A DNA stretch of 8,303 bases from Alphaproteobacteria bacterium (GTDB lineage: Bacteria; Pseudomonadota; Alphaproteobacteria; Reyranellales; Reyranellaceae): assembly GCA_013290035.1 (NCBI GenBank), contig JABCYT010000116.1, forward strand, positions 1-8,303, written 5' to 3'. A model generated the notes under the pieces. The model was not told the origin of the DNA, did not search any database, and was given only the letters and a program-made list of their open reading frames with translations. Of this stretch, positions 1-7,127 are shown in pieces; the stretch's first letter is position 1, and the number at the start of each line of letters is the position of its first letter. A program made the position numbers and the translations under genes.

Positions 1-1010
1 CCGCCTTGTTCGGCGTCTATGGCCTCAGCGCGCTGACGTTCCTCGTGCTGACGGCGCCGACTGCCGGCTGGCGCGCCTCGATCGCGGCGCTCGGGGTGTT
101 GGGCATCGCAGGCTTTGCCGGCCAGAGCATGATGGAAGCCGACGCCGACCACGGACCTTGGGTGCGCATCGTGCAGCCCAATGTCGCGCAAGCCGAGAAG
201 TGGCGGCCGGAGAATGGTGGCCGGCAGCTTGCCGAGCTGGTGGAAATGAGCCGACGGCCGGGCTTCGACCGCCTGGCGGCCGTGATCTGGCCGGAGACGG
301 CGCCGCCGTTCATCGTCGAGCCGGGCTCGCCCGTGCTTTCGATTATGGCCAGGGCGGTGCCGCCGGGCGGTTATCTCCTGACCGGCGCGGCGCGCAGCAA
401 CGGCCGGCCCGAGGACGGCGTCTGGAATTCACTGCTGGCGATCGATGGGACAGGGGCGATCCTCGCTTCCTACGACAAGGTCCACCTGGTGCCGCTCGGC
501 GAATACATCCCCTTCCACAAGCAGCTCGCGCCGGTTTCCGGCTTCATCGGCCGCGGCTCGTTCGAGGAAGGCGAGCAGCGGGTCACCATCGGCCTGCCGG
601 GCTTGGCGCCGTTCTCGCCGGTGATCTGCTACGAGGTGATCTTCCCGGGCGCCGTCACCGGCCCCGGTGCGCGGCCGCTCTGGCTGGTGAACGTCACCAA
701 CGATGCCTGGTTCGGCCTGTCGACCGGCCCCTACCAGCACCTGGTGAGTGCCCGCCTGCGCGCGGTCGAGGAAGGGCTGCCCATGATCCGTGCGGCCAAC
801 ACCGGCGTATCTGCCGTGATCGACGCCTATGGCCGGGTCTTGGCCTCACTCGATATGCAGCAACAGGGCATCATCGACCACCGACTCCCGGTTGCACGCG
901 CGGCCACGCCCTACAGCCGCTGGGGCGATTGGACGTTGCTCGCCCTCATCGGGTTTTTTGTCGCGGTATTGTTTGTCAGCGGTCGACGTAGGCGGCCCAT
1001 ACGCTTGTAA
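1..1010 (+). CDS. lnt: Apolipoprotein N-acyltransferase, 5' truncated by window edge
   Basis: Inner-membrane enzyme that adds the third acyl chain, from phospholipid, to the N-terminal cysteine of apolipoproteins, the last step of lipoprotein maturation. The frame is open from the window edge (first whole codon at 3), so the N-terminal membrane helices are mostly outside. The visible part (counting from the TTG at 6) is the carbon-nitrogen hydrolase domain with its catalytic triad: Glu97 in VIWPETAPPF, Lys158 in YDKVHLVPLGEYIP and Cys208 in PVICYEVIFPG. These correspond to the E-K-C triad of E. coli Lnt. The block VNVTNDAWFG and the motif RAANTGVSAVID are also family hallmarks. A final hydrophobic helix (about 310-325) is followed by a basic tail ending RRRRPIRL. 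Stop TAA at 1008-1010. No intrinsic terminator follows. The family call is firm; only the 5' end is missing. Confidence 0.96.
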   Translation, partial: ALFGVYGLSALTFLVLTAPTAGWRASIAALGVLGIAGFAGQSMMEADADHGPWVRIVQPNVAQAEKWRPENGGRQLAELVEMSRRPGFDRLAAVIWPETAPPFIVEPGSPVLSIMARAVPPGGYLLTGAARSNGRPEDGVWNSLLAIDGTGAILASYDKVHLVPLGEYIPFHKQLAPVSGFIGRGSFEEGEQRVTIGLPGLAPFSPVICYEVIFPGAVTGPGARPLWLVNVTNDAWFGLSTGPYQHLVSARLRAVEEGLPMIRAANTGVSAVIDAYGRVLASLDMQQQGIIDHRLPVARAATPYSRWGDWTLLALIGFFVAVLFVSGRRRRPIRL

Positions 1011-1043
1011 GATTTTGACCCTTAGCGTCCGACGGGTTCAACT

Positions 1044-1130
1044 TGCATTATTGCGGATAGACGATAAGTTAATATGCAGCCCAGACGTGCAGATATGCAT
1101 TTTTGCACTGAGGATTCTGCCCCCAATGCA
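1044..1130. promoter_or_regulatory. TGCA-rich operator-like cluster upstream of the XRE gene
   Basis: In the 197-nt gap between lnt and the regulator, TGCA occurs at 1044, 1075, 1088, 1096, 1104 and 1127, six times in 87 nt where about one per 256 nt is expected. The copies at 1088, 1096 and 1104 are exactly 8 nt apart, and TGCA-TTTT-TGCA (1096-1107) is an inverted repeat with a 4-nt spacer. TGCA-TTAT-TGCG at 1044-1055 has the same geometry. XRE regulators commonly bind short dyads and regulate themselves; that this one binds here is inference. A possible promoter, TTGCAT at 1043 and TAAGTT at 1065 with 16 nt between, would place the 1088-1107 repeats just after the transcription start, a repressor position. 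Confidence 0.45.
1090..1107. repeat. 18-nt intergenic motif, copy 1
   Basis: The sequence CAGATATGCATTTTTGCA recurs at 7979-7996 with a single difference (T to G at position 11). Both copies lie in non-coding DNA and both are followed by TGA within two bases of the motif end. AT-rich identity of this length is unlikely by chance in such a GC-rich window. It most likely marks a shared protein-binding site. Confidence 0.5.
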
Positions 1131-1155
1131 ACTTGAGAATTGTCCGCCACGTTAC

Positions 1156-1180
1156 TTGCGCAACCGCGTTGTAATACGCG
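1156..1180. promoter_or_regulatory. Two adjacent dyads just upstream of the XRE gene
   Basis: TTGCGCAA at 1156-1163 is a perfect palindrome. Directly after it, CGCGT (1165-1169) and ACGCG (1176-1180) form an inverted repeat with a 6-nt spacer. They end 27 nt before the regulator start codon, so they could be operator half-sites or a small hairpin in the leader. No family-specific consensus was recognised. Confidence 0.25.
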
Positions 1181-1207
1181 AAGCTAGACCAAAAGGAACC
1201 AGAAGCG

Positions 1208-1663
1208 ATGGCAAGATCACATCCGGTGGACGTTCATGTCGGGGCGCGCATGCGCCAGCGCCGTACCCTTCTCGGGATGAGCCAGGAGAAGCTCGGGACG
1301 GCTGTCGGCCTCACGTTTCAACAGATTCAAAAATATGAGCGCGGCTCCAACCGCATCGGCTCGAGCCGACTGTTCGAGTTCGCCAAGGTGTTGGATGTTC
1401 CGGTCTCTTATTTCTTCGACGAGATGCCATCCAATGCGCTGTCCGGCCGGCCGATGTCCGGTCGTGGGCGCAAGGGCTTCGGCGAGGCCGGCACGCCGTT
1501 TGAGCAGGAAAAGGATCCGCTGATCAAGCGCGAAACCCTGGAGCTGGTGCGGGCCTACTACAAGATCCGCGAGGCGCGGGTGCGCAAGCGTATCTTCGAG
1601 ATGGTCAAGGCCGTGGGCGCCGCCAGCCACGCCGAGGTTTTGGGCGGCCGCAAAGGGCGCTAG
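1208..1663 (+). CDS. XRE-family (Cro/CI-type) transcriptional regulator
   Basis: A 151-aa cytoplasmic DNA-binding protein. Residues about 11-69 form a complete HTH_3/XRE domain: RMRQRRTLLGMSQEKLGTAV gives helices 1 and 2, and GLTFQQIQKYERGSNRI contains the recognition helix with the usual Q-x-x-x-K-Y-E-R-G ending. Residues 70-105 are glycine-, serine- and arginine-rich and probably flexible. Residues 106-140 look helical and charged and may serve for dimerisation; no ligand domain is recognised. The ATG at 1208 is supported by AAGGAA at 1193-1198. A regulator of this type between lnt and metK is a recurring alphaproteobacterial arrangement, so it is probably ancestral here. Its targets are not known to me. 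The TGCA cluster in front of it and the matching motif at 7979 are candidate binding sites, by inference. Confidence 0.9.
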   Translation: MARSHPVDVHVGARMRQRRTLLGMSQEKLGTAVGLTFQQIQKYERGSNRIGSSRLFEFAKVLDVPVSYFFDEMPSNALSGRPMSGRGRKGFGEAGTPFEQEKDPLIKRETLELVRAYYKIREARVRKRIFEMVKAVGAASHAEVLGGRKGR

Positions 1664-1686
1664 CGGGCTTTGGTCACAGAGAGGGT

Positions 1687-1736
1687 ATGCGAGGGCGAAC
1701 GGAAGCCCTTGATTTCCCCACGCATCTGGAGTTTTT
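1687..1736 (+). terminator. Two-part hairpin followed by a T run after the XRE gene
   Basis: ATGCG (1687-1691) pairs with CGCAT (1721-1725), and inside it AGGGC (1692-1696) pairs with GCCCT (1705-1709) around an 8-nt loop. An internal bulge of 11 nt lies between GCCCT and CGCAT. TTTTT follows at 1732-1736, six bases after the outer stem. It could be a weak terminator for the regulator or part of the metK leader. The stem-to-T spacing is longer than in classical terminators, so the call is tentative. Confidence 0.3.
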
Positions 1737-1765
1737 AGCGGCGCGGCCTCGATGGTCGATGCCGC

Positions 1766-1815
1766 CGCGGACGGATTTGGACGACTTGCCACCGCGACAA
1801 TAAAGGCTAAGCCGG
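1766..1815 (+). ncRNA. SAM-II-like riboswitch aptamer candidate in the metK leader
   Basis: SAM-II is a compact pseudoknot aptamer that lowers expression of methionine and SAM genes when SAM is bound. From memory of that class, its conserved parts are a P1 stem, AUUUx in the first loop, UUGC before the 3' P1 strand, an A-rich stretch and GCUAA. Here they occur in the same order: CGCGG (1766-1770), ATTTG (1775-1779), CTTGC (1785-1789), CCGCG (1792-1796; a perfect 5-bp P1), ATAAA (1800-1804) and GCTAA (1806-1810). The spacings ATTTG-5-CTTGC and CTTGC-2-P1 equal those of the crystallised SAM-II example as I remember it. Weak points: about two extra bases after the 5' P1 strand, only one base between ATAAA and GCTAA, and no long P2 pairing that I could draw. 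The position upstream of metK fits the function. Confidence 0.5.
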
Positions 1816-1820
1816 ACGTT

Positions 1821-1868
1821 GGCGGCCCCGCCGCCCTGCCCGGAGTCCAGTGTGATCTGTGGGAGGGC
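1821..1868 (+). promoter_or_regulatory. Possible expression platform and ribosome binding site of metK
   Basis: GGCGG (1821-1825) can pair with CCGCC (1831-1835) around a 5-nt loop. The overlapping GCCCT (1833-1837) can instead pair with AGGGC (1864-1868), which includes the Shine-Dalgarno region GGGAGGG at 1861-1867. The two pairings exclude each other, the usual design of a translational switch. GGAGGG ends 4 nt before the TTG at 1872 and fixes the metK start there. The pairings are seen in the sequence; the switching is inference. Confidence 0.35.
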
Positions 1869-1871
1869 TGC

Positions 1872-3158
1872 TTGACGCTCAAGGATTATATTTTCACCAG
1901 CGAATCGGTTTCCGAAGGTCATCCGGACAAGGTCTGCGACCAGATCTCGGACGCCATTCTCGACGCCTTCATCGCCAACGACGTCAAGCTCGGCCATGCC
2001 GATGACAGCCACGCCAACACGCGGTTGGGCTGCGAGACGCTGGCCACCACCAACAAGATCGTCATCGCCGGCGAAGGCCGCGCCTCGGCGCCCTACATGC
2101 ACAAGTATGGCAAGCACACGATCGTCAACCGCGAAGCGCTCACCGAGATCGCCCGTGATGTCGTGCGCGACATCGGCTATGACCAGGACGGCTTCAGCTT
2201 CCACGGCGCTGACGTCGAGGTGCTGCTGCACGGCCAGTCGCCTGACATCGCCATGGGCGTCGACGCCAAGAAGAAGGGCGGCAACCTCGGCGAGCAGGAA
2301 GGCGCCGGTGACCAGGGCCTGATGTTCGGCTTCGCCTGCCGCGACAGCGAGGAATACGAGAAGGGCTCATTCATGCCGGCCCCGATCTATTTCTCGCACA
2401 AGATCCTCGAGGTCCTGAGCAAGGCCCGCCGTTCGGGCGAGCTGCCCGACCTGCAGCCCGACGCCAAGAGCCAGGTCACCGTGCGCTACGTCGACGGCAA
2501 GGCCATTGGCGCCACCAAAGTCGTGGTCTCCACGCAGCACCGCGAAGCGACCGGCAAGGGCAAGAAATACAACTCGGGCATGGTCAAGGAGATGATCGCG
2601 GGCCATGTCGCGAAGTCGCTGCCCCAGGGCTGGATGCCCAAGAAGGCGGCCGACTTCTTCGTCAATCCAACCGGCAACTTCGTCGTCGGCGGCCCCGACG
2701 GCGATTGCGGCCTCACAGGCCGCAAGATCATCGTCGACACCTACGGCGGCTACGCGCCGCACGGCGGCGGCGCCTTCTCCGGCAAGGACCCGACCAAGGT
2801 CGACCGCTCGGCGGCCTATGCCGCGCGCTACCTCGCCAAGAACGTGGTGGCCGCCGGACTGGCCGATCGCTGCCTGATCCAGGTTGCCTATGCGATCGGT
2901 GTGGCCGATCCGATGTCGCTCTATGTCGACACCCAGGGCACCGGCAAGGTCGACGAGCGCAAGCTCGAGAAGGTCCTGTCCGATATCTTCCCGCTCAGGC
3001 CGACCCACATCCGTCGCACGCTCCAGCTCAACAAGCCGATCTACAAGCGTACCGCGGCTTACGGCCATTTCGGGCGCAAGCCCGACAAGGATGGCGGCTT
3101 CTCCTGGGAGCGTACCGATCTCGCGGCCGAGCTGAAGCGCGCCTTTAGCGCACGATAA
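1872..3158 (+). CDS. metK: S-adenosylmethionine synthetase (methionine adenosyltransferase)
   Basis: Cytoplasmic enzyme making S-adenosylmethionine from methionine and ATP with release of phosphate and pyrophosphate; normally a tetramer needing Mg2+ and K+. From the TTG start the protein is 428 aa. Motifs: [18 protein letters not shown] at 14-31 (ATP and metal ligands), [12 protein letters not shown] at 145-156 (family signature 1), [19 protein letters not shown] at 298-316 (signature 2 with Lys and Asp of the active site) and [14 protein letters not shown] at 346-359. The short insert around 36-49 is common in alphaproteobacterial MetK, as I recall. The start is the TTG at 1872: GGGAGGG lies just before it and the [20 protein letters not shown] beginning matches family N-termini. 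The frame is open 40 codons further upstream, from 1752, but that stretch holds the aptamer candidate and is not MetK-like. TrmB, often next in related genomes, is absent. Confidence 0.96.
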   Translation: MTLKDYIFTSESVSEGHPDKVCDQISDAILDAFIANDVKLGHADDSHANTRLGCETLATTNKIVIAGEGRASAPYMHKYGKHTIVNREALTEIARDVVRDIGYDQDGFSFHGADVEVLLHGQSPDIAMGVDAKKKGGNLGEQEGAGDQGLMFGFACRDSEEYEKGSFMPAPIYFSHKILEVLSKARRSGELPDLQPDAKSQVTVRYVDGKAIGATKVVVSTQHREATGKGKKYNSGMVKEMIAGHVAKSLPQGWMPKKAADFFVNPTGNFVVGGPDGDCGLTGRKIIVDTYGGYAPHGGGAFSGKDPTKVDRSAAYAARYLAKNVVAAGLADRCLIQVAYAIGVADPMSLYVDTQGTGKVDERKLEKVLSDIFPLRPTHIRRTLQLNKPIYKRTAAYGHFGRKPDKDGGFSWERTDLAAELKRAFSAR

Positions 3159-3173
3159 GCTTTAGGAAACATT

Positions 3174-3192
3174 GCTAATCAATTGATTTAGC
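3174..3192. promoter_or_regulatory. Strong palindrome between metK and the ABC transporter
   Basis: AATCAATTGATT (3177-3188) is a perfect 12-nt palindrome. It extends to GCT...AGC (3174-3176 and 3190-3192) if one T at 3189 is bulged. It sits in the 63-nt AT-rich gap, 30 nt before the transporter start, so an operator or promoter-overlapping site is the simplest reading. It lacks a following T run, so it is not a good intrinsic terminator for metK. Confidence 0.4.
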
Positions 3193-3221
3193 GCGAATTT
3201 CGAGTAATCTCAGAGAGGCAA

Positions 3222-5423
3222 ATGGCCCCTCTGGAAAATGGCGGGTTCCAACCCTCGGTTTGGGACGGCGACAGAAGCCGCCCGATCGATTCGCTCATGC
3301 GCGCGTTGCTCTACATCGCCCAGCAGGTCGGCCGGCCGCTGAGTGAAGCCGATGTGCGCCGGCTGGCGGCGGTGCCCGCGGCGGGTCTCGACGAGAGCGC
3401 CTTCCTGACGGCCGGCGCGCGGCTTGGCCTTGAAACGCAGGCCCTCGACCTCACGCCGGAGCGGCTGGGCGAGCTGCCCTTGCCGTTCGCCCTCGTGGCG
3501 GCCGGCCAGCCGGCCCATGTCGTGGTGACGGGAAAAGGCGCCCGCTGGGTCGTGCTGGACGTCGTCGAGGGCCGCGCCTGGCGGCTGTCGACGGACGAGG
3601 TCATGGCGCTCGGCACGCGCGCCCTGGTGATGCGCGAGCCGCGGCCCGACGAACGGCGCAAGGCATGGTATGCGCCGCTCTGGATGCGTGTGCGGCCCGT
3701 GATCCTGAAGCTCGCCGCCGCCTCTTTCGTGATCAACGTGCTGGGCCTCGCCACGCCGCTGTTCATGATGCTGGTGCTGAACATGGTGATCGGCCGCGGT
3801 CCGTCGACCGGCGGAGCCTCGGTCATGGCGGTGCTTTGCGCGGGCATGCTGGTCGCCTATGGCCTCGACTTCGCGTTGCGCGTGATGCGCGGCTGGCTGT
3901 CGGCGCGCACCGGTGCGCGCCTCGACACGCTGATGAGCGCCGAGGTCCTGCACCATCTGGTGCAGCTCCCCTACCGTCATTTCGAGCGCACGCCATCGGG
4001 TGTCATCGTCGAGCGGCTGCGCCAGCTCGACGTCCTGCGCAGCTTCTTCACCGGGCAGATGCCGGTGCTCGCCATCGACATCGCCTTCGTGGCGCTGTTC
4101 CTCGCCGCCACCTTCGCCATCAGTGCAACGCTCGGCATGATCGCAACCACGGCGATTCCGATCCTGGTCGGCGTGTCGCTGGCGACCCACCGTGCGCAGC
4201 GACGCTTGGCGGATGAGGGCTTCCAGGCGCTCGCCGCCAAAAGCTCGACCTTGACCGAGACGGTCGCCAACGCCGCCACCATCAAGGCACTCGGGCTCGA
4301 GGCCGAGGTCGAGAAGCGCTGGCAGGCGCGAGTCGAGCAATCCGCCTTTACGAGTTTCCGCGCCAACAACCTCGCCAACATCGCCACTAGCGCCTCGGGT
4401 TCCCTGCAGCTCGTGGCATCGCTCCTCATCGTCGTGATCGGCGTTCATGAGGTGCTCGATCACCGCATGACGGTGGGCGCGCTGATCGCCGCCAACATGC
4501 TGGCCACGCGCGCCCTGCAGCCGATGCGTCAGCTGGTCGCGGCCTGGCATCAGCTGCAGGCTGTCGGCGCGGCCTTCAAGCGAATCGACGGGCTGATGCG
4601 CGAAGCGGTCGAAAGCCCGCCCGGCGAGCGCGCGCCCATGCCGGCGCTGGTGGGCGAGGTCGCCTTGGAGGGCGTCTCCTATCGTGCCGACGACAATGCG
4701 CCGGCGATCCTGCGCGACACCGATCTCGTGGTGGCCGCCGGCGAGATCCTGGGCATCGTCGGGCCGTCGGGCTCGGGCAAGACGACGATCGCCAATCTCG
4801 TCCAGGGATTGTTCAAACCCACCGCCGGCCGTGTGCTGGTCGACGGCACCGACATTGCGCACATCTCGCCGGCGCAGCTGCGCGCCCAGATCGGCTGCGT
4901 GCCGCAGGACGTGCAGCTCTTCACCGGATCGGTGCGCGAGAACATCGCGATGGGCGTGGTCGACAAGGATCCCGGCCGGGTCGTGGCGGTGGCGAGGTTC
5001 GTCGGCGCGCACGATTTCATCCAGCGCCTGCCGCAGGGCTACAACACCGTGCTGGGCGAGCGCGGCCACGGGCTGTCGACCGGCCAACGGCAGCTTCTCT
5101 GCATCGCCCGCGCGCTGATCCGCAACCCGCGCATCCTGATCCTCGACGAGGCGACCAGCGCGCTCGACCCCGCCACCGAAGAACAGCTGCTGCGCCAGCT
5201 CAAGGCCAATACCCGCGGCCGCACGGTGATCATGATCACCCATCGGCTGGCGCCGCTCGCCATCGCCGACAGGGTGGCGCTGGTGATGGACGGCAGGATC
5301 GAGAGAATCGGCCCGCCGACCGACGTCATGGCCTATGCGCGCATCCGCATGGCCGAGGCCAGTCGCGGCCAGAGCGCCGCCGGCGCGGCAGCGCATGTCG
5401 TTGCCCAAGCGATGCTGGCGTAG
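3222..5423 (+). CDS. Type I secretion-type ABC transporter (peptidase-like domain, permease and ATPase)
   Basis: A 733-aa inner-membrane exporter half-transporter of the HlyB/LapB type, expected to work as a dimer with a membrane fusion protein and an outer-membrane channel to secrete unfolded proteins. Residues about 22-130 resemble a C39 peptidase domain, but the catalytic cysteine is missing: ALLYIAQQVGRPLS stands where the Cys helix would be, while the later His (AHVVV) and VVLD remain. This is a C39-like domain that binds rather than cuts substrate. Membrane segments lie near 160-190, 201-223, 280-317 and 394-429. ATPase: Walker A GPSGSGKTT 514-522, Q-loop VPQDVQLF, signature LSTGQ 618-622 (usual form LSGGQ), Walker B ILILDE 638-643, H-loop His674. 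The ATG is preceded by GAGAGG. No partner genes or substrate lie next to it. A peptide or lipid exporter role is a less likely alternative. Confidence 0.9.
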   Translation: MAPLENGGFQPSVWDGDRSRPIDSLMRALLYIAQQVGRPLSEADVRRLAAVPAAGLDESAFLTAGARLGLETQALDLTPERLGELPLPFALVAAGQPAHVVVTGKGARWVVLDVVEGRAWRLSTDEVMALGTRALVMREPRPDERRKAWYAPLWMRVRPVILKLAAASFVINVLGLATPLFMMLVLNMVIGRGPSTGGASVMAVLCAGMLVAYGLDFALRVMRGWLSARTGARLDTLMSAEVLHHLVQLPYRHFERTPSGVIVERLRQLDVLRSFFTGQMPVLAIDIAFVALFLAATFAISATLGMIATTAIPILVGVSLATHRAQRRLADEGFQALAAKSSTLTETVANAATIKALGLEAEVEKRWQARVEQSAFTSFRANNLANIATSASGSLQLVASLLIVVIGVHEVLDHRMTVGALIAANMLATRALQPMRQLVAAWHQLQAVGAAFKRIDGLMREAVESPPGERAPMPALVGEVALEGVSYRADDNAPAILRDTDLVVAAGEILGIVGPSGSGKTTIANLVQGLFKPTAGRVLVDGTDIAHISPAQLRAQIGCVPQDVQLFTGSVRENIAMGVVDKDPGRVVAVARFVGAHDFIQRLPQGYNTVLGERGHGLSTGQRQLLCIARALIRNPRILILDEATSALDPATEEQLLRQLKANTRGRTVIMITHRLAPLAIADRVALVMDGRIERIGPPTDVMAYARIRMAEASRGQSAAGAAAHVVAQAMLA

Positions 5424-5435
5424 ACCCGCTCAGGC

Positions 5436-5900
5436 CTAGGCGATATCGCCGAAGTCGGGATCTTCCAGCCGGGCCAACCGTTCGGAGGCCAGCCGCGCGC
5501 AGTCGATCAACAGCGACTTGCGGCGCGCCGCCGCCACTGGCCGGCGCGGCGATGAGCGCAGGATCTCCCCGCCATAGGAGTCGGCCACGATCAGGCCGAT
5601 CTCCTCCGGAATGAGCGACTGCGGGAAGTCGACGGGCACGGCGACGTAGAGCTGGTCGCACCAGTCGAGATAGTCGGGCCATTTGACGTCGACCCGCCAA
5701 TCCTCGATCGATGATTTCACCTCGACGATGGTGATCTCGCCGGCGCGGCCCACGGCGAAGATGTCGGCCCGCCTGCCGTCGGGCAACGGCACTTCGAGCA
5801 GCACCGAATGGCCGGCCTGGCGCATCAGCCGGCAGGCGCCGCGGCAGACGGCGAGGGTGACTTCGGGGCGCGCCTGTCGCGTGACGGACAGCATGCTCAT
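5436..5900 (-). CDS. mmcB: MmcB-family DNA repair protein (PD-(D/E)XK nuclease fold)
   Basis: A 154-aa cytoplasmic protein of the MmcB family (formerly DUF1052), almost confined to Alphaproteobacteria. In Caulobacter the gene is SOS-controlled and needed for resistance to mitomycin C; a nuclease role is proposed from the fold. The fold's active-site pattern is clear: RRADIFAV with Asp46, then EITIVEVKSS with Glu60 and Lys62 on the next strand. SIEDWRVDVKWPDYLDWCDQ (64-83) and the following YVAVP strand are typical of the family. The ATG at 5900 is 9 nt after the stop of the Sel1 gene, so it is probably cotranscribed. No clear Shine-Dalgarno precedes it, and a second ATG two codons later is possible. 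I found no alphaproteobacterial LexA box (GAAC-N7-GAAC) just upstream of it or of the operon. Its 3' end faces the transporter gene. Confidence 0.88.
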   Translation of the reverse strand: MSMLSVTRQARPEVTLAVCRGACRLMRQAGHSVLLEVPLPDGRRADIFAVGRAGEITIVEVKSSIEDWRVDVKWPDYLDWCDQLYVAVPVDFPQSLIPEEIGLIVADSYGGEILRSSPRRPVAAARRKSLLIDCARLASERLARLEDPDFGDIA

Positions 5901-5909
5901 GGGCCGGAT

Positions 5910-7127
5910 CTAGCGGTTGGACGGAGTCCTTGGCGGATTGGCGCGCGCCGCCGATCCTTCGTCGCTCGGACGCTCGGACGTCGGCACGAAGCTCTGCGCT
6001 AATGCCTCGGCGCGCTTGCGGTCTGGTTCGGCAATTTGCTCCGCCGCCTTTTCCCGAACGACGCGGGAATCCGGGTGGCCGCCCTTCTCGGCGAGCAACA
6101 GCCACTTGTAGCCCTCGACCGGATCGCGCGCGCCGGCGACGCCGCCGATCAGCATGATGCCGACCGCATGCTGGGCCTGCGGCAATCCCTGCTGGGCGGC
6201 GCGACTGTACCAGAGCAGCGCCTGCGCGGGATCGCGCGGTACGCCGACGCCGGCGAAGTAGGCGTTGGCGAGCTTGAACTGCGCCGACGGCACGCCGGCG
6301 TTGGCGGCTCCCTGGTACCAGCTCAGCGCCGATTGGACGATCTTCTCGTTGGTTGCCTTGTCGCGGGTGGCGGGCGTGCGCGCCGCCAAGTCGCCCATGG
6401 CAAGGGCGGCCTCGGGTATGCCGCTTTCCTGCGCTTGTATCAGCCAGCGCTGGGCGGCCACGGGATCGCGTTTGACGCCGTTGCCTTCACTCAGCGCCAG
6501 GCCGTAGCGCAGTCCGGCCAGGGCATTGCCTTTCTCGGCCGCCCGTCGATAGAGGTCGGCGGCGCGCACCGGGTCGGCGACGGCCTGTCCCGCGCTCTCC
6601 GATAAGGCGCGGCCCAGCGTGTAGAGCGCCTGCGGGTCGCCGCTGGCCGCCGCCTTCTCCAGCCAGGCGCGCGCCTGGATGAGGTCGGCCGGCACGCCCT
6701 GGCCGCGCATATAGAGAATTCCGAGATTGATCTGGGCGCGTACGTGGCCGGCCGCCGCGGCCTTCTCGAAGAGCTCGACCGCGCGCTTCTCGTCGCGCGG
6801 CGTGCCCGCCAGACCTTGGGCATAGACCAGTGCCAGCCGGTGTGCGCCTTCGCTCGAGCCGGCGTCGGCGGCATGTTGGATGTGGCGCAGTCCTTCGCGA
6901 TCGGCGCCGCGGTCGAATTGGACGGCGCCCAGCCAGGCTTCGGCATCGACGTCGCTCGAGGCGCGCGCCCGAAAAGCGGCTTCGGCCGCGGCGAGATCGC
7001 CGGCACGATAGGCTTCGACCGCAGGGCGCAAAGCCGGCGCGACGTCGGCCGCGCCGACCTGTTGGCCGTGCGCGACGCCGCTTACGGCGAGCAGCGCCGC
7101 GAGCAGCGCCACCCGCAGCGCGATCAT
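5910..7127 (-). CDS. Secreted Sel1-repeat protein, 405 aa
   Basis: Sel1 repeats are TPR-like helical hairpins of about 36 residues that mediate protein contacts. Residues 1-21 form a Sec signal peptide (hydrophobic LRVALLAALLAVSGVAHG, likely cut after HG), so the protein should be periplasmic; there is no lipobox. About eight repeats run from 61 to 350, for example AQINLGILYMRGQGVPADLI and the parallel blocks at 94-129, 167-202, 204-238, 281-316 and 319-350. The repeat at 239-280 carries a 6-residue insert and the one at 61-92 is shorter. The last 25 residues are Ser-, Pro- and Arg-rich and look disordered. The ATG overlaps the upstream stop codon (ATGA at 7124-7127), implying translational coupling. 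Specific function unknown. Confidence 0.88.
   Translation of the reverse strand: MIALRVALLAALLAVSGVAHGQQVGAADVAPALRPAVEAYRAGDLAAAEAAFRARASSDVDAEAWLGAVQFDRGADREGLRHIQHAADAGSSEGAHRLALVYAQGLAGTPRDEKRAVELFEKAAAAGHVRAQINLGILYMRGQGVPADLIQARAWLEKAAASGDPQALYTLGRALSESAGQAVADPVRAADLYRRAAEKGNALAGLRYGLALSEGNGVKRDPVAAQRWLIQAQESGIPEAALAMGDLAARTPATRDKATNEKIVQSALSWYQGAANAGVPSAQFKLANAYFAGVGVPRDPAQALLWYSRAAQQGLPQAQHAVGIMLIGGVAGARDPVEGYKWLLLAEKGGHPDSRVVREKAAEQIAEPDRKRAEALAQSFVPTSERPSDEGSAARANPPRTPSNR

Noticed and set aside
1752..1871. 40-codon N-terminal extension of MetK from the upstream ATG
   Set aside because: The sequence is unlike any MetK N-terminus, lacks a ribosome binding site, and overlaps the aptamer candidate; the TTG at 1872 has a strong GGGAGGG.
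1664..1871. SAM/SAH-type riboswitch, known before metK in Rhodobacterales
   Set aside because: Its characteristic GGCUUCCUG and AUUGGAGC blocks, as I remember them, are absent; the hallmarks present fit SAM-II better.
3210..5408. 732-aa open frame on the minus strand opposite the ABC transporter
   Set aside because: Antisense shadow of a GC-rich gene: Arg-, His- and Gly-rich composition, no family, and fully covered by a transporter with all ATPase motifs.
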